A stretch of DNA of 64,000 nucleotides from positions 1-64,000 of the forward strand of contig JAMAHW010000091.1 of NCBI GenBank assembly GCA_023627715.1, in the 5' to 3' direction. Below, piece by piece: positions 33,299 through 45,009 of the stretch. Source of the stretch: Periconia sp. R9002. Its lineage: Eukaryota > Ascomycota > Dothideomycetes > Pleosporales > Periconiaceae. The notes below the pieces were generated by a model. That model was not told the DNA's origin. It saw nothing but the letters and a program-made list of their open reading frames with translations, and searched no databases. The translations under genes were made by a program, and so were the position numbers. Each line of letters begins with the position of its first letter. Within the stretch, counting starts at the first letter, position 1.

Positions 33299-34455
33299 CT
33301 AGTATATGTATGGATCCCGTTGTGGCCGTTGGCCTTGGTTCGTATATTGGGTCGACCCCTGTGAGGCAGGCTGTGCAGCCAAGGTCGGGGCTGCTGCTAA
33401 GGGCGAGCTCCCCAGCGCGTGCACATCCCAAGACCCAAGGTGTTGATAGTTCAAGTCTGAAGCCTGTGTTCCAGCCAGCATCGCGTAAGGGTCGTAGGCG
33501 TAGGCGTTTGGAGAGTGTGCGTAGCTGTTCGGCGAGCTGTGTGGTATTGGTGTCATTTGTTCCATGGTCCAACACCATTGTACATCTTCAAAGCCAGTTG
33601 GTAGCGTGCCCAGGTCTAGATACTCGACTGGAGGGTGGCCAATGTTCATCGGAGGAGGTGTATCCCACACAGAATCGTCTTCATTGGAACATACACTTTC
33701 CCAGTCTGGAGTGCGGACTTGTGCTTGAAAGGAGCTAAAGCCGTCGTCCATTCCAGGAGTTGGCGGTGCTTTGTCTTTTTGGCTCCGTATGGATACGCTA
33801 GATTCGGGTGTGTTTGCCGACTGGGGTAACTCGATGCCCTTGTTGTGAAATTTGCGAACCAGGACGGTGTAGCGATTCTTGATGGAGTTCTTTGAGCGGC
33901 CCTGGAAGTGCTCGCTCTGTATGTCTTTCCAGTGTCGCCCGTAGCGCTGGACAGCGTCAATGAGCAACCTGTCATCTGACTCACACCATTCACTGTGATC
34001 CAGATCTGGATCGAGAGACTGCTGCCAGCGCTTCGCACACTGGTCCGCACTTCTCGAGTGAACAACATCTGCTACTAGTGTCCATCTGAGAGTTGTGTGA
34101 GTCATGTAAGCAAAGAAGTTCAGGGCTGGATTGTACCTTTGTCCATACTGTTCAACGCCTTCCGCGAGCTGTCGGTCTTCACTCTTGGACCATTGCCCCT
34201 TCTTCAAACCTCCGGCAATTGAATTATGCCATCTCTTGCGACAATCTTTGTTTGTCCGTCCAGGTAGCTTTGCAGCAACCCTACACCAATCCCTGGCATG
34301 GCCTCCTGCTACTTTGGACGAAATGTCAGTTGGATTAACGAACGCTATCGGTAAAAGGGCAACTTACGCTGTGCCTCCACTTCTTCGCGTAGCTTGCAGT
34401 CTTCCTCCGGCGTCCACTTCCGCGGCTGGCGGCTTGTCGAGGTAGATCGTACCAT
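33299..34455 (-). CDS. three-repeat Myb/SANT DNA-binding protein
   Basis: Three exons (34455-34368, 34311-34137, 34085-33299) give 349 aa; introns are 56 and 51 nt. Three consecutive Myb repeats occupy roughly residues 12-165: PRKWTPEEDCKL..WCRVAAKLPGRTNKDCRKRW, GQWSKSEDRQL..WTLVADVVHSRSADQCAKRW and SEWCESDDRLL..WKDIQSEHFQGRSKNSIKNRY. Each has the spaced Trp pattern, with conservative replacements in the third. The C-terminal half is Pro/Ser/Tyr/Ala-rich (SPNSYAHSPNAYAYDPY) and looks like an activation region. R1R2R3 Myb proteins bind DNA through such repeats; in fungi relatives act as regulators of development or metabolism, or as spliceosomal/telomeric factors. Which applies here cannot be said. 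Confidence in exon structure is high because each joint restores a repeat. Confidence 0.85.
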
Positions 34456-37314
34456 TGCCAATAGTGTGGGTCGATGTGTGGGTGTGATCCAGACGATGTT
34501 TGTTGCTCATGGAAGAACTAGTACAGGAGATGTAGAGCAGTGTGGCACTAAAAGTATTCCAGAAAACAAAAACAGAGCCAGGGTGTAAAAAGTATCAAGC
34601 GTGATTCGGTACGTCTTTAGTAGGAGTGCAGCAACATTAAATCCCCAAAGGGTATACACGAAATGTTCACCGCCAAGTGATGGGGTCTGAAACCTGACTG
34701 CTTGAAACCATATATTACCTTACGAGCTTAAGTAGGAGCGGCGACTCGTCGAGAGTGCCTTGAGGGCATCTAGCGACCGTCATCACCCATTCATTGGACT
34801 TAGCGGCCGTAAACTAAACGGCGAGAGGAATGTGCCAATGACATGAATGGACCAAAGTGGACGTGCACCCGCATTGAGGCTTTGCTCTAGGCTAAAGCTT
34901 GCACACACACACACATGAACTGATTGATCCACCACGGGAGACGCCAGCACCATCCGCATCCGCATCCACCAGGGCCCTTCCTGGTAGGGCTGTCCTAATT
35001 TCCACTCGCTATTGCATAAGAAACCTATTCACTGGGTCGAATGCCCATGGATAAGCTTATTGTCCGAGCTACGTTATCGGCATCTACATACCTTGAATAA
35101 CATTAACCCCAGTACAGAGTGGCTGGCCACGAGAGCCCGAGTGAGCGAGCTACGCTTCGTCGGTAATGGGAATGATGCTTAGCAACGGGGTCGTTGTAGA
35201 TTCATTGGTGGAGAAGTGAAAAGCGGCATGACAAAGGGGCGACCTATACAGTAGACTCACGGCTTCGATTGGAATTCCTGCGGGGCGCGACAAGGGTTCA
35301 TTGACCGTGGTTTGTGGATCGTGCACTGGTTAACATCTACATAGAAGGGCCAGGGTGCAGCCACGAGCACTATAGATCTTCTATTATGAAGCGTGCCCCC
35401 GGTTACAGAAATATTCTTACATTCAATATCTGTTTCGACAGATTGGAGTGGGAAAACTCCGTATATGCATTGACGCTTCTAAACATAGCCGTTCCTATAT
35501 AACAACCGATACTACAACCTCGCTCCGCGAACCTCTTTCTACTTGGTAGTAGTATTGGAAGGAAGGGTCGCATTGCACCGTAACACGTGCATTTTATTCT
35601 CGCTCGCTCGCGCACGCACGCAAGCAGCCGATCTGGTTCAGCTCGTGTATAGTATCGACATGGGTATAAACAGTACCGAACAAATATTTTACACTTTACA
35701 CCGACAGATGAGTTGGGTAACGCTTCCGCTCCTGGGGAGGAGGAGGACACTTTCCTAAAGCCTTGCTGCTGTGCTTACCACGCCTGAAAAAAAACTGCAT
35801 GTCTGGTCGAGAAAGGCCCTGTCAAGTCTGCCTGGTCTTTGACGCGGTCAGAGACACACGACCAAACAGCCCATGCAGTCTCACCGATGGAAAGGTAACA
35901 CTCTTTGTTGTTTTAAGTAATAATCCGATGCCAAACCTAGCAAAAATGTAGGAATCCTGTATTGTGATTACTCGATTTGATTTAGGAGATCTCTCCGTGA
36001 ACCCGCGCCGCTCGCCTATTCCTGTAGATGATGATGATGCTGTTCATGGGATGTAAATGGCGAGAATAGTGAATTTTCTAGCAATGTATGTATCAGCTAG
36101 CACGGCGTACGCTAGTATTCAATAAGCTGTAGCCTGTAGGCGGTCATGTGTTAGCGGATCTCCGCCATTCTTCGATAAACGCCCTCATATCTCGACAAAG
36201 AAATTGTAATCCCTAGAATCTTGAAGGAGCCAGTCTACCCGAGTCGGAGCTCCACTATCGTTATCACCCCAAGCCACAAAAGCATAAGTAATATCCCCCC
36301 CCCCAAATCCCCCCCAAAGAACAGACGCCAGTGTGGCGCGTCTTCCCAAAAATACCGTTTTTTCCCTGTTTCATCGCAACAACTTCCTTCTCAGCTTCGT
36401 ATTGTCTCACTCACTACCTGCCCGCACCGGCAGTTCCCCGATATCACCGTCCCACGTAATCGAGAACCGGTTGTCGGCCAATTGGCAAATCAAGACGTTC
36501 CGTTTGATGCTTTCTACGGCGGACTCAACTTCGGTCCAACCTTCGGCACCATCGATATCCGGCGAGCTGTTTACCCTTTTCGTCGCTCTCGCTTAAACCC
36601 CAAAGGGCCGCGGTAATTCGCATATCTTTTAAGGTTATTTTTAACGTTGGGTACGTCGTTTTAGGGTCGGAAGCGCGTACTTTCGAGGCGTAAAATATTA
36701 TATGTAACAGTACTTTGTATTGAGAACGTGGTGGTTTGTGACTGTGGGATATTTTCTTGCGAAGCCAACGGTGAGATGAACCAAAGTGACCTCATCCCTA
36801 GTCTACGTTGCTTTCCTCAGCTAGTGACGTTCGTGGCGTTATATCGAAATCGTGAATAATCACCTCGCTAGCATCGAATCAGTACAAACTAGATAACCCC
36901 ATTTCGTCATATTTGGTTATTGGAAGATATTTTCGGTCTGAATAGGTATACCGGGTAGCATTTCAGGCATCACACCTGTATCTAGAAAACAATAAACTAA
37001 AAAAAAGTTCCGAGAATCATAGACGACCCGACCAATGGCGATTTTGTCAGTCTGGTAGTGGTGAGTCATTTCTGGATGGAGAATTGTACACCAAGAAGAA
37101 TGATATCATCGTTTTCAAAGTCAAGCTATGAAAGACGGGAGGAAATGGTGCTACAAGAGAGGGAGAGAGAAGAGTAGTAGAGATGCGCGACAACTATGGT
37201 CTTGAAGAATTGAATGAGTCTCTTTATTTTTGGATAGTCTACTCTCCATGTCGAAAAAATAACAACACCAGATAATCACGCCATCTACCAATCCCGCAAA
37301 CTGCATGTACTTTT
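34456..37314. other. long intergenic region
   Basis: No supportable gene in about 2.9 kb. A (CA)n tract lies near 34900-34914 and a C-rich run near 36293-36315. Open frames at 35403-35758 and 36221-36616 overlap others and show no domain. The part next to 37315 should hold the BMS1 3' UTR. Confidence 0.5.
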
Positions 37315-40300
37315 CTACTTCCTCCTCTTCCCTCCTCCATCGCCATCGCCTTCCTGATACCTCCTCTTCTTGCCCTCCCTCTGCCAAAACTCCTGCTTCT
37401 CTCTCCTCTCCCTCTCGGCCTTCTTCTCCGCATTCTCCGCGACCTTTTTCTTGTAGGGCTCGCGGCGCTCTTCCTGCTTCTTGCGGCGCTTCTCTACCTT
37501 CTCGTTCCTCATCGTCATGACCTGGTTCATCAGTCGGCGCGCCTTCTTCTCCTCGCCGCCGAGCACGACGGCGCGCTTCTGCATGTACGTTTGCTTTGTC
37601 TGAGGCTTCATGGTCGCGATTTGTGACTTGAAAGGGAGGTCGGCGGCAAGTTTGCGAGGGACACGGAGCGGGTTGAAGTGGCGCTCTTCACGGACAACGG
37701 GGCGGTATGCGGAGTTTTTGAGGGCAGGCGTGGGGAGATCGAGAGCGTGTCGCACCGCGCCGGTGAGGCGCATGCCTTTCCAGGCGGTGGATTCGCCCGC
37801 CTCAGTTTCGTCTGAGGGAATGGCGGAGAGGAGGTTGGTCACGGGGTTGTAGAAGCGGTGCGGTTTGATAGGGTACCAGGCGCGAAGAAAGACGATGTCG
37901 CTCATGAGTATCTTGTCCTCAAAGGTCGCACGGAAGTTGCCTTCGGGTTTGCTGAGCGCGCGCTTGATCTGCCCGCGAACACCCGAGACGGTGCGTATTG
38001 AGGCGCCTTCGAATTTGGCGACTTCGAGAGACGACTGGAACATGTCTTTGATGAAAGCGGTGTTTTTGAAGATTTTATAGGGGTGTCCAGTTAGCTTGAG
38101 CTTTTTGACAATTTCAAAGGACTCGTCTACTGAGAGGACGACGCCGGTGGCAGATATCCGAAAGCCCGGGGTCTTGTTAGAGAGAGATTGTACGCAGCAG
38201 AAGCCGGTGTTGGGAGCAACGAGCGGCCCATAGAAGGTGCCGTGGCAATGCATGTGCTCGGGGGTGTATTTTAACATGCGATGCCGCATTCTGTTCTCGT
38301 GGATGCTGTAGATGGGCGTCACTTGGAATCGACGCCATCCGAGAGAGAAGATGAGAGGGTCATTCGTTTTAAGAATCTTCTTGTGCCAACGGTGACGCTT
38401 TATCCGCACTTGAACGTATCCAAATCGTTCTTCTGTAGGGGCAAGTCCTCCGACGAGGATGGGGAAGCGTGGGTTAAAGTTGGCGGAAAATTCGTAAGGT
38501 ACCTTCTCGAGCACGATGCGAGCGTAAGTTCCTGCTTTGTGACCCTCCACTCTGATACGTGAAGCTTCATCCAGCTGGTCGAATTCGGCGCGGTTGATGT
38601 CTAGTTGTTTTTTCAAAGCGGCCTTCTGTGCATCGTACCAATCGTCCTCGCCAAACTCTTCCTCGTCTCCCCCACGAGCGTCTGCTTTGTCGTTCATGAA
38701 CCCTTCGCGATCTTCTTCCTCGAACCGAAGTTTGAGTTCTTCTTTTCTCCGCGCATTCTTCTCTCGCTCTTCTGCGATATCATCTGCGCCTTCTTTGGCT
38801 TCGGCGTCCTTTTGGTCATCGCCACCAAAGGTTTCGCCGGTTTCAAGATCCTCGAAGGCCCCATCACCTTCATCATCTTCATCGAAGCCATCGAACTCTT
38901 CGTCCTCACCATCTTCATCGCCATCTTCGCCTTTTCCAGACATGTGCCCACCAACAAATCTACTTTTAAACGCTTCAATGTTCTCTTCATCTTCCCACTT
39001 CTCTTCCAATGCAGCATAATCGAAAACGGGTATATAGCGGTCCTCGGCGTTCGCCGCATCTTCGTCTTTTGATTTTTTGAAGAAATCATCGTCCTCATCT
39101 TCCTCCTCCTCGTCTTCAGCAACCTCTTCACCGCGCCACTTCTTCACCACTTCTGCGGGTGAGAGGTCGAGGTTTTCCATTAACCGAGCAAGATCAGCAG
39201 GCTGATACGCTCGTTTCCGGGCGTGCATTCTCGCCGCGTTCTCCCGCATTTTCTCCTTCCAACGAAGCTCGCCATCATCGTCTTCTTCCATGTCTTCGGA
39301 ATCAAAATCGTCGACTTCGAGATCTTCGAGGTCTCCTTCATCCCCGGATATTGAGCCCAGATCGGAATCACTATCGGCGAATGCGATATCTTCTGCTGTT
39401 TCGCCATTCTTTTCCGAGTCCTTCCGACGACCTAGCGAAGACCTTCTGTCCATGTTGGCTCCACTATCCAAAAACCCAGTGTCGTCTTCATCATCGTCCG
39501 AGTTTTCGTAGTCCCGTTGCAGCTCTTCATCGTCGCTATCGATACCGTCCAGATCTGCCTCATCAACCTCTTGGTCTTCTGCCATCCTTGCGCGCCGCTG
39601 TGCTTTTCGTCCCATGTTGTTGTTGTCATCATCGTCATCAGCGGCACCATTGACGAGATTTCCGCCAGTAAACAGTCTCATCCCAGTATCATCTTCGCCC
39701 AGTAGCTTCCGTCCGCCTTGCAGTCCTATCATCATCTGCTCGCCCAGGCCTCGCTCTTGATCCGGCTCTTCATCGGGATTGAAAGTTTGCGACTTCACGT
39801 CAATGTAGACGGCATCTTTGTCGACCAACACGCCACCAACATCAGACATGGGTGCGAAGAGGATCTTCTGTTTCTCGCCTAACCTTGTTCTCTTCTTCTT
39901 TCCGGTGACCTTCTCCAGTGCTTTCTCTGCATATGGGGTGGGGCACGGATCTGGTAGCGCTTCTGTAGAAGAAACGCTCAAGTCGCCTACACCGGGTATA
40001 TGTACTCTCGAACCTTGAGCTGGAAAATTTGTTCCGCGTAGGTATCCGTAAAGTGCGATGGTGCGATCGCACTTCGGGTCTTTTTCCATGTCTGTTGGGG
40101 GTGTAATGTCCAAGAAGCGATCCGCCAAACAATAGGGATGTGAATTGCGCCACACCAACGGCCTGGGGTTCTTCATGACACTCAAAAACCTAGACAAGTT
40201 CATGATCTCCCTGTCTGGGTACCGGCCATTCGCCACACCAGAGAGATAAAATAACTTTGCGCCCTGGTACAGCTCGCTCCAGAAACGATGTTTCAGCCTC

Positions 40301-40908
40301 TTCTTTTGCAGCTTCAATGCGTCTTGTTTCCTAAACAGATCCAAGTGTGTGAGGATACCAAACACGTTTCCCGGCATACCACTCGCGGATAAAATATTCA
40401 GAAACTCCATGGTCTCCATCTCGAAACCATAGTTGCCATCGATCATTAGCAAACATATATCCACCACCTTTGCGATATCGATCATGCTAGCGAGTGAATC
40501 GGCGGGACATTCTATGAAGGTTAAGCGGCGCCGCTTCGAGGTCACAACGGTGAGGGGTCCGGTGGGGTGGGAGAGGGTCTGTTTGGTATAGCGACGTATG
40601 AGGGACTTGATAAGGGTAGTTTTGCCTACACCGGGAGGGCCAACGACACCGACCACGATGGGAGGAGCTTCTTCGGGGAGTCGGTCGACGAGGGGAACAT
40701 GAAGACGTTTTTCTTTGACCTTGGTAAGTTAGCACAGTGGACATTGGTGGGGGAGCGGTTAATTTTCCCATACATCATGCGATCGCGCCGCCTGTTTCTG
40801 CAATCGTCCCGGAGCTGCAAAGGCAAAAGCCTTTGGGTTCTTGTCCCCGGTGTGCTTCTTCTTCTCCTTGGATTTTCGATGGGGCCGATTGGCCTGGTCG
40901 TCCGCCAT
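37315..40908 (-). CDS. BMS1: ribosome biogenesis GTPase BMS1
   Basis: Two exons (40908-40774, 40719-37315) give 1179 aa, close to yeast Bms1 (1183 aa). Exon 1 is basic (HRKSKEKKKHTGDKNPKAF..). The P-loop GPPGVGKTT falls at residues 72-80, followed by IECPADSLASMIDIAKVVDICLLMIDG, the Bms1-type G-domain in which the usual DxxG is altered. A long acidic middle (runs of Asp/Glu with DDDDDNNN and EEEEDEDDD) separates it from the C-terminal AARP2CN/DUF663-like domains (FGYVQVRIKRHRWHKK.., FGPLVAPNTGFCC-like segment) and a basic Lys/Arg tail. Bms1 is a nucleolar GTPase of the small-subunit processome that works with Rcl1 in early 18S rRNA cleavage. It shares a divergent 458-bp promoter region with the PBI2-like gene. 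Confidence 0.95.
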
Positions 40909-41366
40909 TTTGGTAAATAATCTCCACTAGAGAAGAGTGGAAAATTATCTGCGACGTGTTCTAAACGAACAAAAGGGACAATCGTGCAGAGGCGGCGAAG
41001 AGTTGGGATGGTTCAAGGTCGCATCCAAAATTTCGATGCTAGCGCCAACGCCAAGATTTGCGCTGACAGGGGTGTGCTATCGATAAGAGATGGCGCGTAC
41101 AGCGTAGTGGGCTGGGCTGGCGGGGTCTTCTGTTGTTGATAGGTAGGACATGATTGAATGGGCGAGAGGCAGCACCACATGAGCCGATGACGTTGACTGC
41201 GTTTCTAGTGGGACGGATAACCAAGGCCCATACTCTATCCTCGACCAAGGGTCTCTCTCCCTATATATAAACTCATCAACCCGGCTACTTGAACCTCACA
41301 GTCAACCATCTTCCAACCTCATCTCATACATTCACCAATACTACCCATCTTCTCCACACTTCCAAC
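40909..41366. promoter_or_regulatory. divergent promoter region between BMS1 and PBI2-like genes
   Basis: About 460 bp between two divergent starts. A TATATATAA box at 41262-41270 is suitably placed (about 97 bp upstream) for the PBI2-like ATG. Nothing similar is seen beside the BMS1 start. Direction and strength of other elements cannot be judged. Confidence 0.5.
41262..41270 (+). promoter_or_regulatory. TATA box of the PBI2-like gene
   Basis: TATATATAA, about 97 bp before the ATG at 41367 and followed by a short C/A-rich leader. Position and consensus fit a TATA element. Confidence 0.55.
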
Positions 41367-41721
41367 ATGCCTGCCATCAACGTACGTACCCTTCGTGCTT
41401 TCCACCTCCACCCCTCCTTCCATATCACTGACTTTGCGTCTCTACAACAGGTCACCCTCAAATCCGGTGCCTCCAAGGACGAGCTCGACAAGGCCAAGTC
41501 CAAGGTCGAAGAGCAAGGCGGAAAGATCACCAACGAGTTCACCCTGATCAAGGGTTTCACGTACGTCGTCGCGCCTAGCACCCTCTTCTCTCCGCTTTTT
41601 GCCTACCCACCCACTAACACAACATCACTGCAGTGCCGAGTTCCCCTCCGACAAAGTCCACTCCCTCTCCACCAACGACCACATCACCGTCGAAAACGAC
41701 GGCGAGGTCAAGACCCAATAG
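41367..41721 (+). CDS. PBI2: proteinase B inhibitor-like protein (inhibitor I9 family)
   Basis: Three exons (41367-41381, 41451-41560, 41634-41721) give 70 aa; the first coding exon is only 15 nt. The product, with VTLKSGASKDELDKAKSKVEEQGGKITNEF and an ending of HITVENDGEVKTQ, is a stand-alone inhibitor I9 (subtilisin propeptide-like) domain. It is about the size of yeast Pbi2 (75 aa), a cytosolic inhibitor of vacuolar proteinase B that also takes part in vacuole inheritance and fusion (with thioredoxin, as LMA1). There is no signal peptide, in keeping with a cytosolic location. Yeast use is as a guard against misplaced vacuolar protease; the role here is inferred from family. Confidence 0.85.
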
Positions 41722-42030
41722 ATACCAGCGAGCCAGCTACCTGCGTTATGTTGTTATGAATAATAGACGAGCATATGTATACCATGTTACGAGATAGCTG
41801 AGATAGCATACATCCGTGTTGCATTCAAGGCGAGGGACAGGGGGGCATACAGTTCGATACATGTTTAATACTAGTTTTTGACCATATCTTCTGCAAAGGT
41901 TGACAGAGTGATATCGTTCAAGGCTAGGGCGCATTTCCCCGCATGGCGAAATCTTGCGTGGTTCCATCATTTTCACCGCCTGCAGGTGTATGACCAAAAG
42001 ATGCATGCCATCACGAGCATTAATCCCCTT
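41722..42030. other. convergent intergenic region
   Basis: About 310 bp holding the 3' ends of two convergent genes. Nothing else is seen. Confidence 0.5.
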
Positions 42031-43480
42031 CTATTCTACACTACCCACCCCCCTCAGACTCAGATATACATCTGTGCCCCAGCCCCATAGACTCTGCACC
42101 GCAATGCCCCCGCCAAAGTACTCTGCGTACGCCCTGCCGAGCGGAAGACCGTATCCCAAGCCTGCCAGACTGTGTGCACCATCGCCTCCAGGGCCTGATA
42201 TAGCATTCAGCGCATCCATCCCACTTGATCGACCCGCCAGTGAAGAAGACGCTTGATCATCGTTGAAAGTCGTAAAACTGTAATCCCATATATGAGGAAG
42301 GGTCTCGGGTGCGATGCCGCCGCCGCGGTCACGGATGCGAATCGTCACGCCAGGCGTGGAGTGGGCGAGGGGTAGCATCTGGTAGGCCGATCGTGAAGCA
42401 TCGTTTTTAGTGAAGCTTTTGGATGCCACATCCTCGTTTCCTTGATTCGTGTTTGTGATATGCGGTCTTCCCTCTCCGTCCTGGCCGTTGTTTTCGGGCA
42501 TGATTTCTGGCAGCGGGGCGATGGTCACCTCGATCGGTTCTCGCTCCTTGCCGCTCTCCACGGTGGCCCGAAATGCGTTCTTCAACAGCTCTGTGATGAT
42601 GTACTCCAGATGTACTGGCACGTGCGCGAAAGTGTAGTCCGGCTCTCCGTTGATGATGACATGTGGCCGCACGCCGTACTTGAGCTCGCATATTTCTCCA
42701 ACTACGTTCTCGCAGTGCTGTACTATCTTTGCGGGCTTGAGCTTGGTATCTATAACACCAATGTACCCCGGTGCACCCTCGCTCTCGTGCATGGTTTCAT
42801 TGTGCGGTTGGCTCGAGAAGTGTAGCGCCAAATGCTGCTCGGCGATCAATCTGGTACCGATTCTCGCCCGCAGATGCTCGTCCAGAAATCGCGTCACGTC
42901 GTCTGGGCTTATGTACTTCCGCGCCTCGAGGAATCCTCTCGCGAGAATGCTGATAGTGTTTGCGTGGGTCTGCACTAGATCGGCCATCACCTCTGCAAAT
43001 TTGATCTCTTCCTCGAGCGTCTTGATTTCCATTTCCGCCCATGGTAATAGCGTGGAAAAACTGTGTATATAATTCGAGTGAATCTGAGAGATGTGAGGGT
43101 TCGAGACGACGATGAAAGGGAGGTTTCGGAGGGATTGAATACGGTGGGCAAGCCGCGCGGGGAGGATCGAGAGGGTGAAATTGGCTGAGGCAAGGAGCTG
43201 TGAAGTTGTGAGGGGTGACCGTCCGTGCCTGGAGAGGATGTTAGATCGTCTCCGAATAATAGGCATGAAACATAGATACTGACTTGACAAGGTCTGCTAA
43301 GGTGAGTGGGTGCAATGGCTGACTTGCGAGGCGTGTAATGTCATTGTCTGTCACCGCAGCCGTAGTCAATTGTCGACGCCCCCTAGGAAACAGGGAACGT
43401 GTGGTGCGTCGGGTCTCGCGCGGGCAACATTGTCGAATGAATTGCGACTGTATCCACAATGGCCGTTGAACTTGGGCCAT
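42031..43480 (-). CDS. mitochondrial PDK/BCKDK-family protein kinase
   Basis: Two exons (43480-43284, 43228-42031) give 464 aa. The Arg-rich N-terminus (CCPRETRRTTRSLFPRGRRQ) looks like a mitochondrial targeting peptide. A helical N-terminal domain is followed by a GHKL ATPase fold: N-box ELLKNAFRATVE (~279), G1 box IRDRGGGI, and G2 box GLGYGLPLGRAYAEYFGG (~420). These boxes identify the mitochondrial kinases that phosphorylate pyruvate dehydrogenase E1 or branched-chain 2-oxoacid dehydrogenase and so switch them off. The exact target among these cannot be set from sequence; the yeast relatives are Pkp1 and Pkp2. An insert between N- and G1-boxes (PENNGQDGEGRPHITNT..) makes it a little longer than mammalian PDKs. 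Confidence 0.87.
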
Positions 43481-45009
43481 CGTCGTGTAGGAGAGAGTTT
43501 CTAAGATTCTCGCGAACGTGAGAAATTTAGGCTGTGTGGAGGTTGTGATGAACTGCGACAGCGATGTAAGCTGCGTCTTCTATGATCACAAGCATGTACA
43601 ATTCATCGACGGAGAGAAAACAATCTCGTTAGTGAATTTGCAAGTCGGTTTGCACTTGAGCGTTGAAATCAAAGCGGGTGGAACTCAGAGGTATGTGGAG
43701 TGGAATGACGAAGGTGGAGCTTGAGCTGAGCGGTAAGCGGTCACATGCGCCGACCCTTTTCCCCGCTGATCCCTCGAACACGAAGTCTTGCTCGATATCT
43801 TTGATACTCTTACCCGTTGGTTTGTTCAACATTAACGTAACTCCCAAGGGCTTTCTCTTGGAGCTTGTTGGAGCTTTGATCCGCCCTTAAGCTAGAAAAT
43901 TAAACATCGCGCATCGAAAGAATTTAATCCACTCGTTGGCTAGCTTCTTACCCTAATCTGTAACCTGCGCAAGTGCTTCACTCCGACTCGCTCATGCCAA
44001 CCTGTCCATTTCTTCACATCGCGTTGACCACAAAGACATCAATTGATGAAAAGGAATGCGATACTCTTTTGATTTTTCCTTAACAAATGTAAAGCTGCTT
44101 CTTACTCGGATATGCATGCGTATATCCCTAGACTTCAGCGCTCTTCCAAGCAGCTTGATCTTATCTGCAGCAGCATGACCTGGCACCAGAAAGTCTTTCC
44201 TCAAAAATTCTTCCTTATTTTCTTCCATTATGTACATTTGGATCATCCGAGTCAACTCACGAAAGAATACATAGGATTCATGTTGAAAAGGGTTCCCAAT
44301 TTCCATACGAATATCAACATATACAAATACAACAAATTCTCAACCGCTATAACACATCTTGCAAATAAGTGGTGGAACCCACATTATTCGAATTCTTAGT
44401 TTTTAAACTGATTCTTCTCATCGTGACAGCTTTTGGCCAGGCAGTAAATTCGACTTATAAACCACGAAGTCATACTGAAAATTAGCCTCATGATATCTTC
44501 TCCACAGGTGCAGGGTGCAGTTGAGTGGAGGGCTTCGTCTCCGGTTATAGACATCATCCCCTTAAAAAAAGCCTTAAGGAGATAGGGGGGGAAACATGAG
44601 ATTTGTGACCAACTGACTTTTTTTAAACTCATCTTTAGATAGTAGGTTATCCCAATGTGCCAATCAGGCTCCCTCAAACTCTGACATCTCGCATGGTTGC
44701 TGGTAACGTTTGGTGAATAACGGGAGAGCGAGAACTTTATTAAATAAACATCACCTGCAGGCCACAACCCATGCGCGAAGGCCACAGTTGAATATGGGAT
44801 TTTACGCCGGCTGTGTTCAAGTCATTGTATGTAACTGTTTAATATGACTTGTAGAGCCCCATCTTTGACTATATGTGTTTGATTCTTACTTATGTTTGTT
44901 TCTCATTGTTCAATTTGATCAGCTAAGTCCAATTCCTCGACTCTTGCACGTTCGACTGAACGTTATTCTTTATTCTCTCAGCAGACCAGTTCCAATTTCT
45001 ATCTCAATA
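43481..45009. other. divergent intergenic region with one weak ORF
   Basis: About 1.5 kb between the PDK-like and chitin deacetylase starts. Except for the weak minus-strand ORF at 43992-44306, entered separately, no gene is supportable. The frames at 44396-44785 (no ATG) and 44112-44399 lack recognisable content. The stretch is AT-richer than its neighbours. Confidence 0.5.
43992..44306 (-). CDS. possible small hypothetical protein
   Basis: An ATG-started frame of 104 aa, begins MEIGNPFQHESYVFFRELTR. It has a protein-like balance of charged and hydrophobic residues (ENKEEFLRKDFLVPG, DKIKLLGRALKSRDIR) rather than the Ser/Pro/Cys excess of nonsense frames here. I do not recognise a family. 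There is no obvious leader, the plus strand has a competing frame, and the codon use is AT-leaning unlike the neighbours. It could be a real orphan, an exon remnant or chance. Confidence 0.25.
   Translation of the reverse strand: MEIGNPFQHESYVFFRELTRMIQMYIMEENKEEFLRKDFLVPGHAAADKIKLLGRALKSRDIRMHIRVRSSFTFVKEKSKEYRIPFHQLMSLWSTRCEEMDRLA

Noticed and set aside
36596..36620. GCCGCGGTAATT, resembling a small-subunit rRNA core motif
   Set aside because: Only a dozen bases match and the flanks do not follow rRNA; taken as coincidence.
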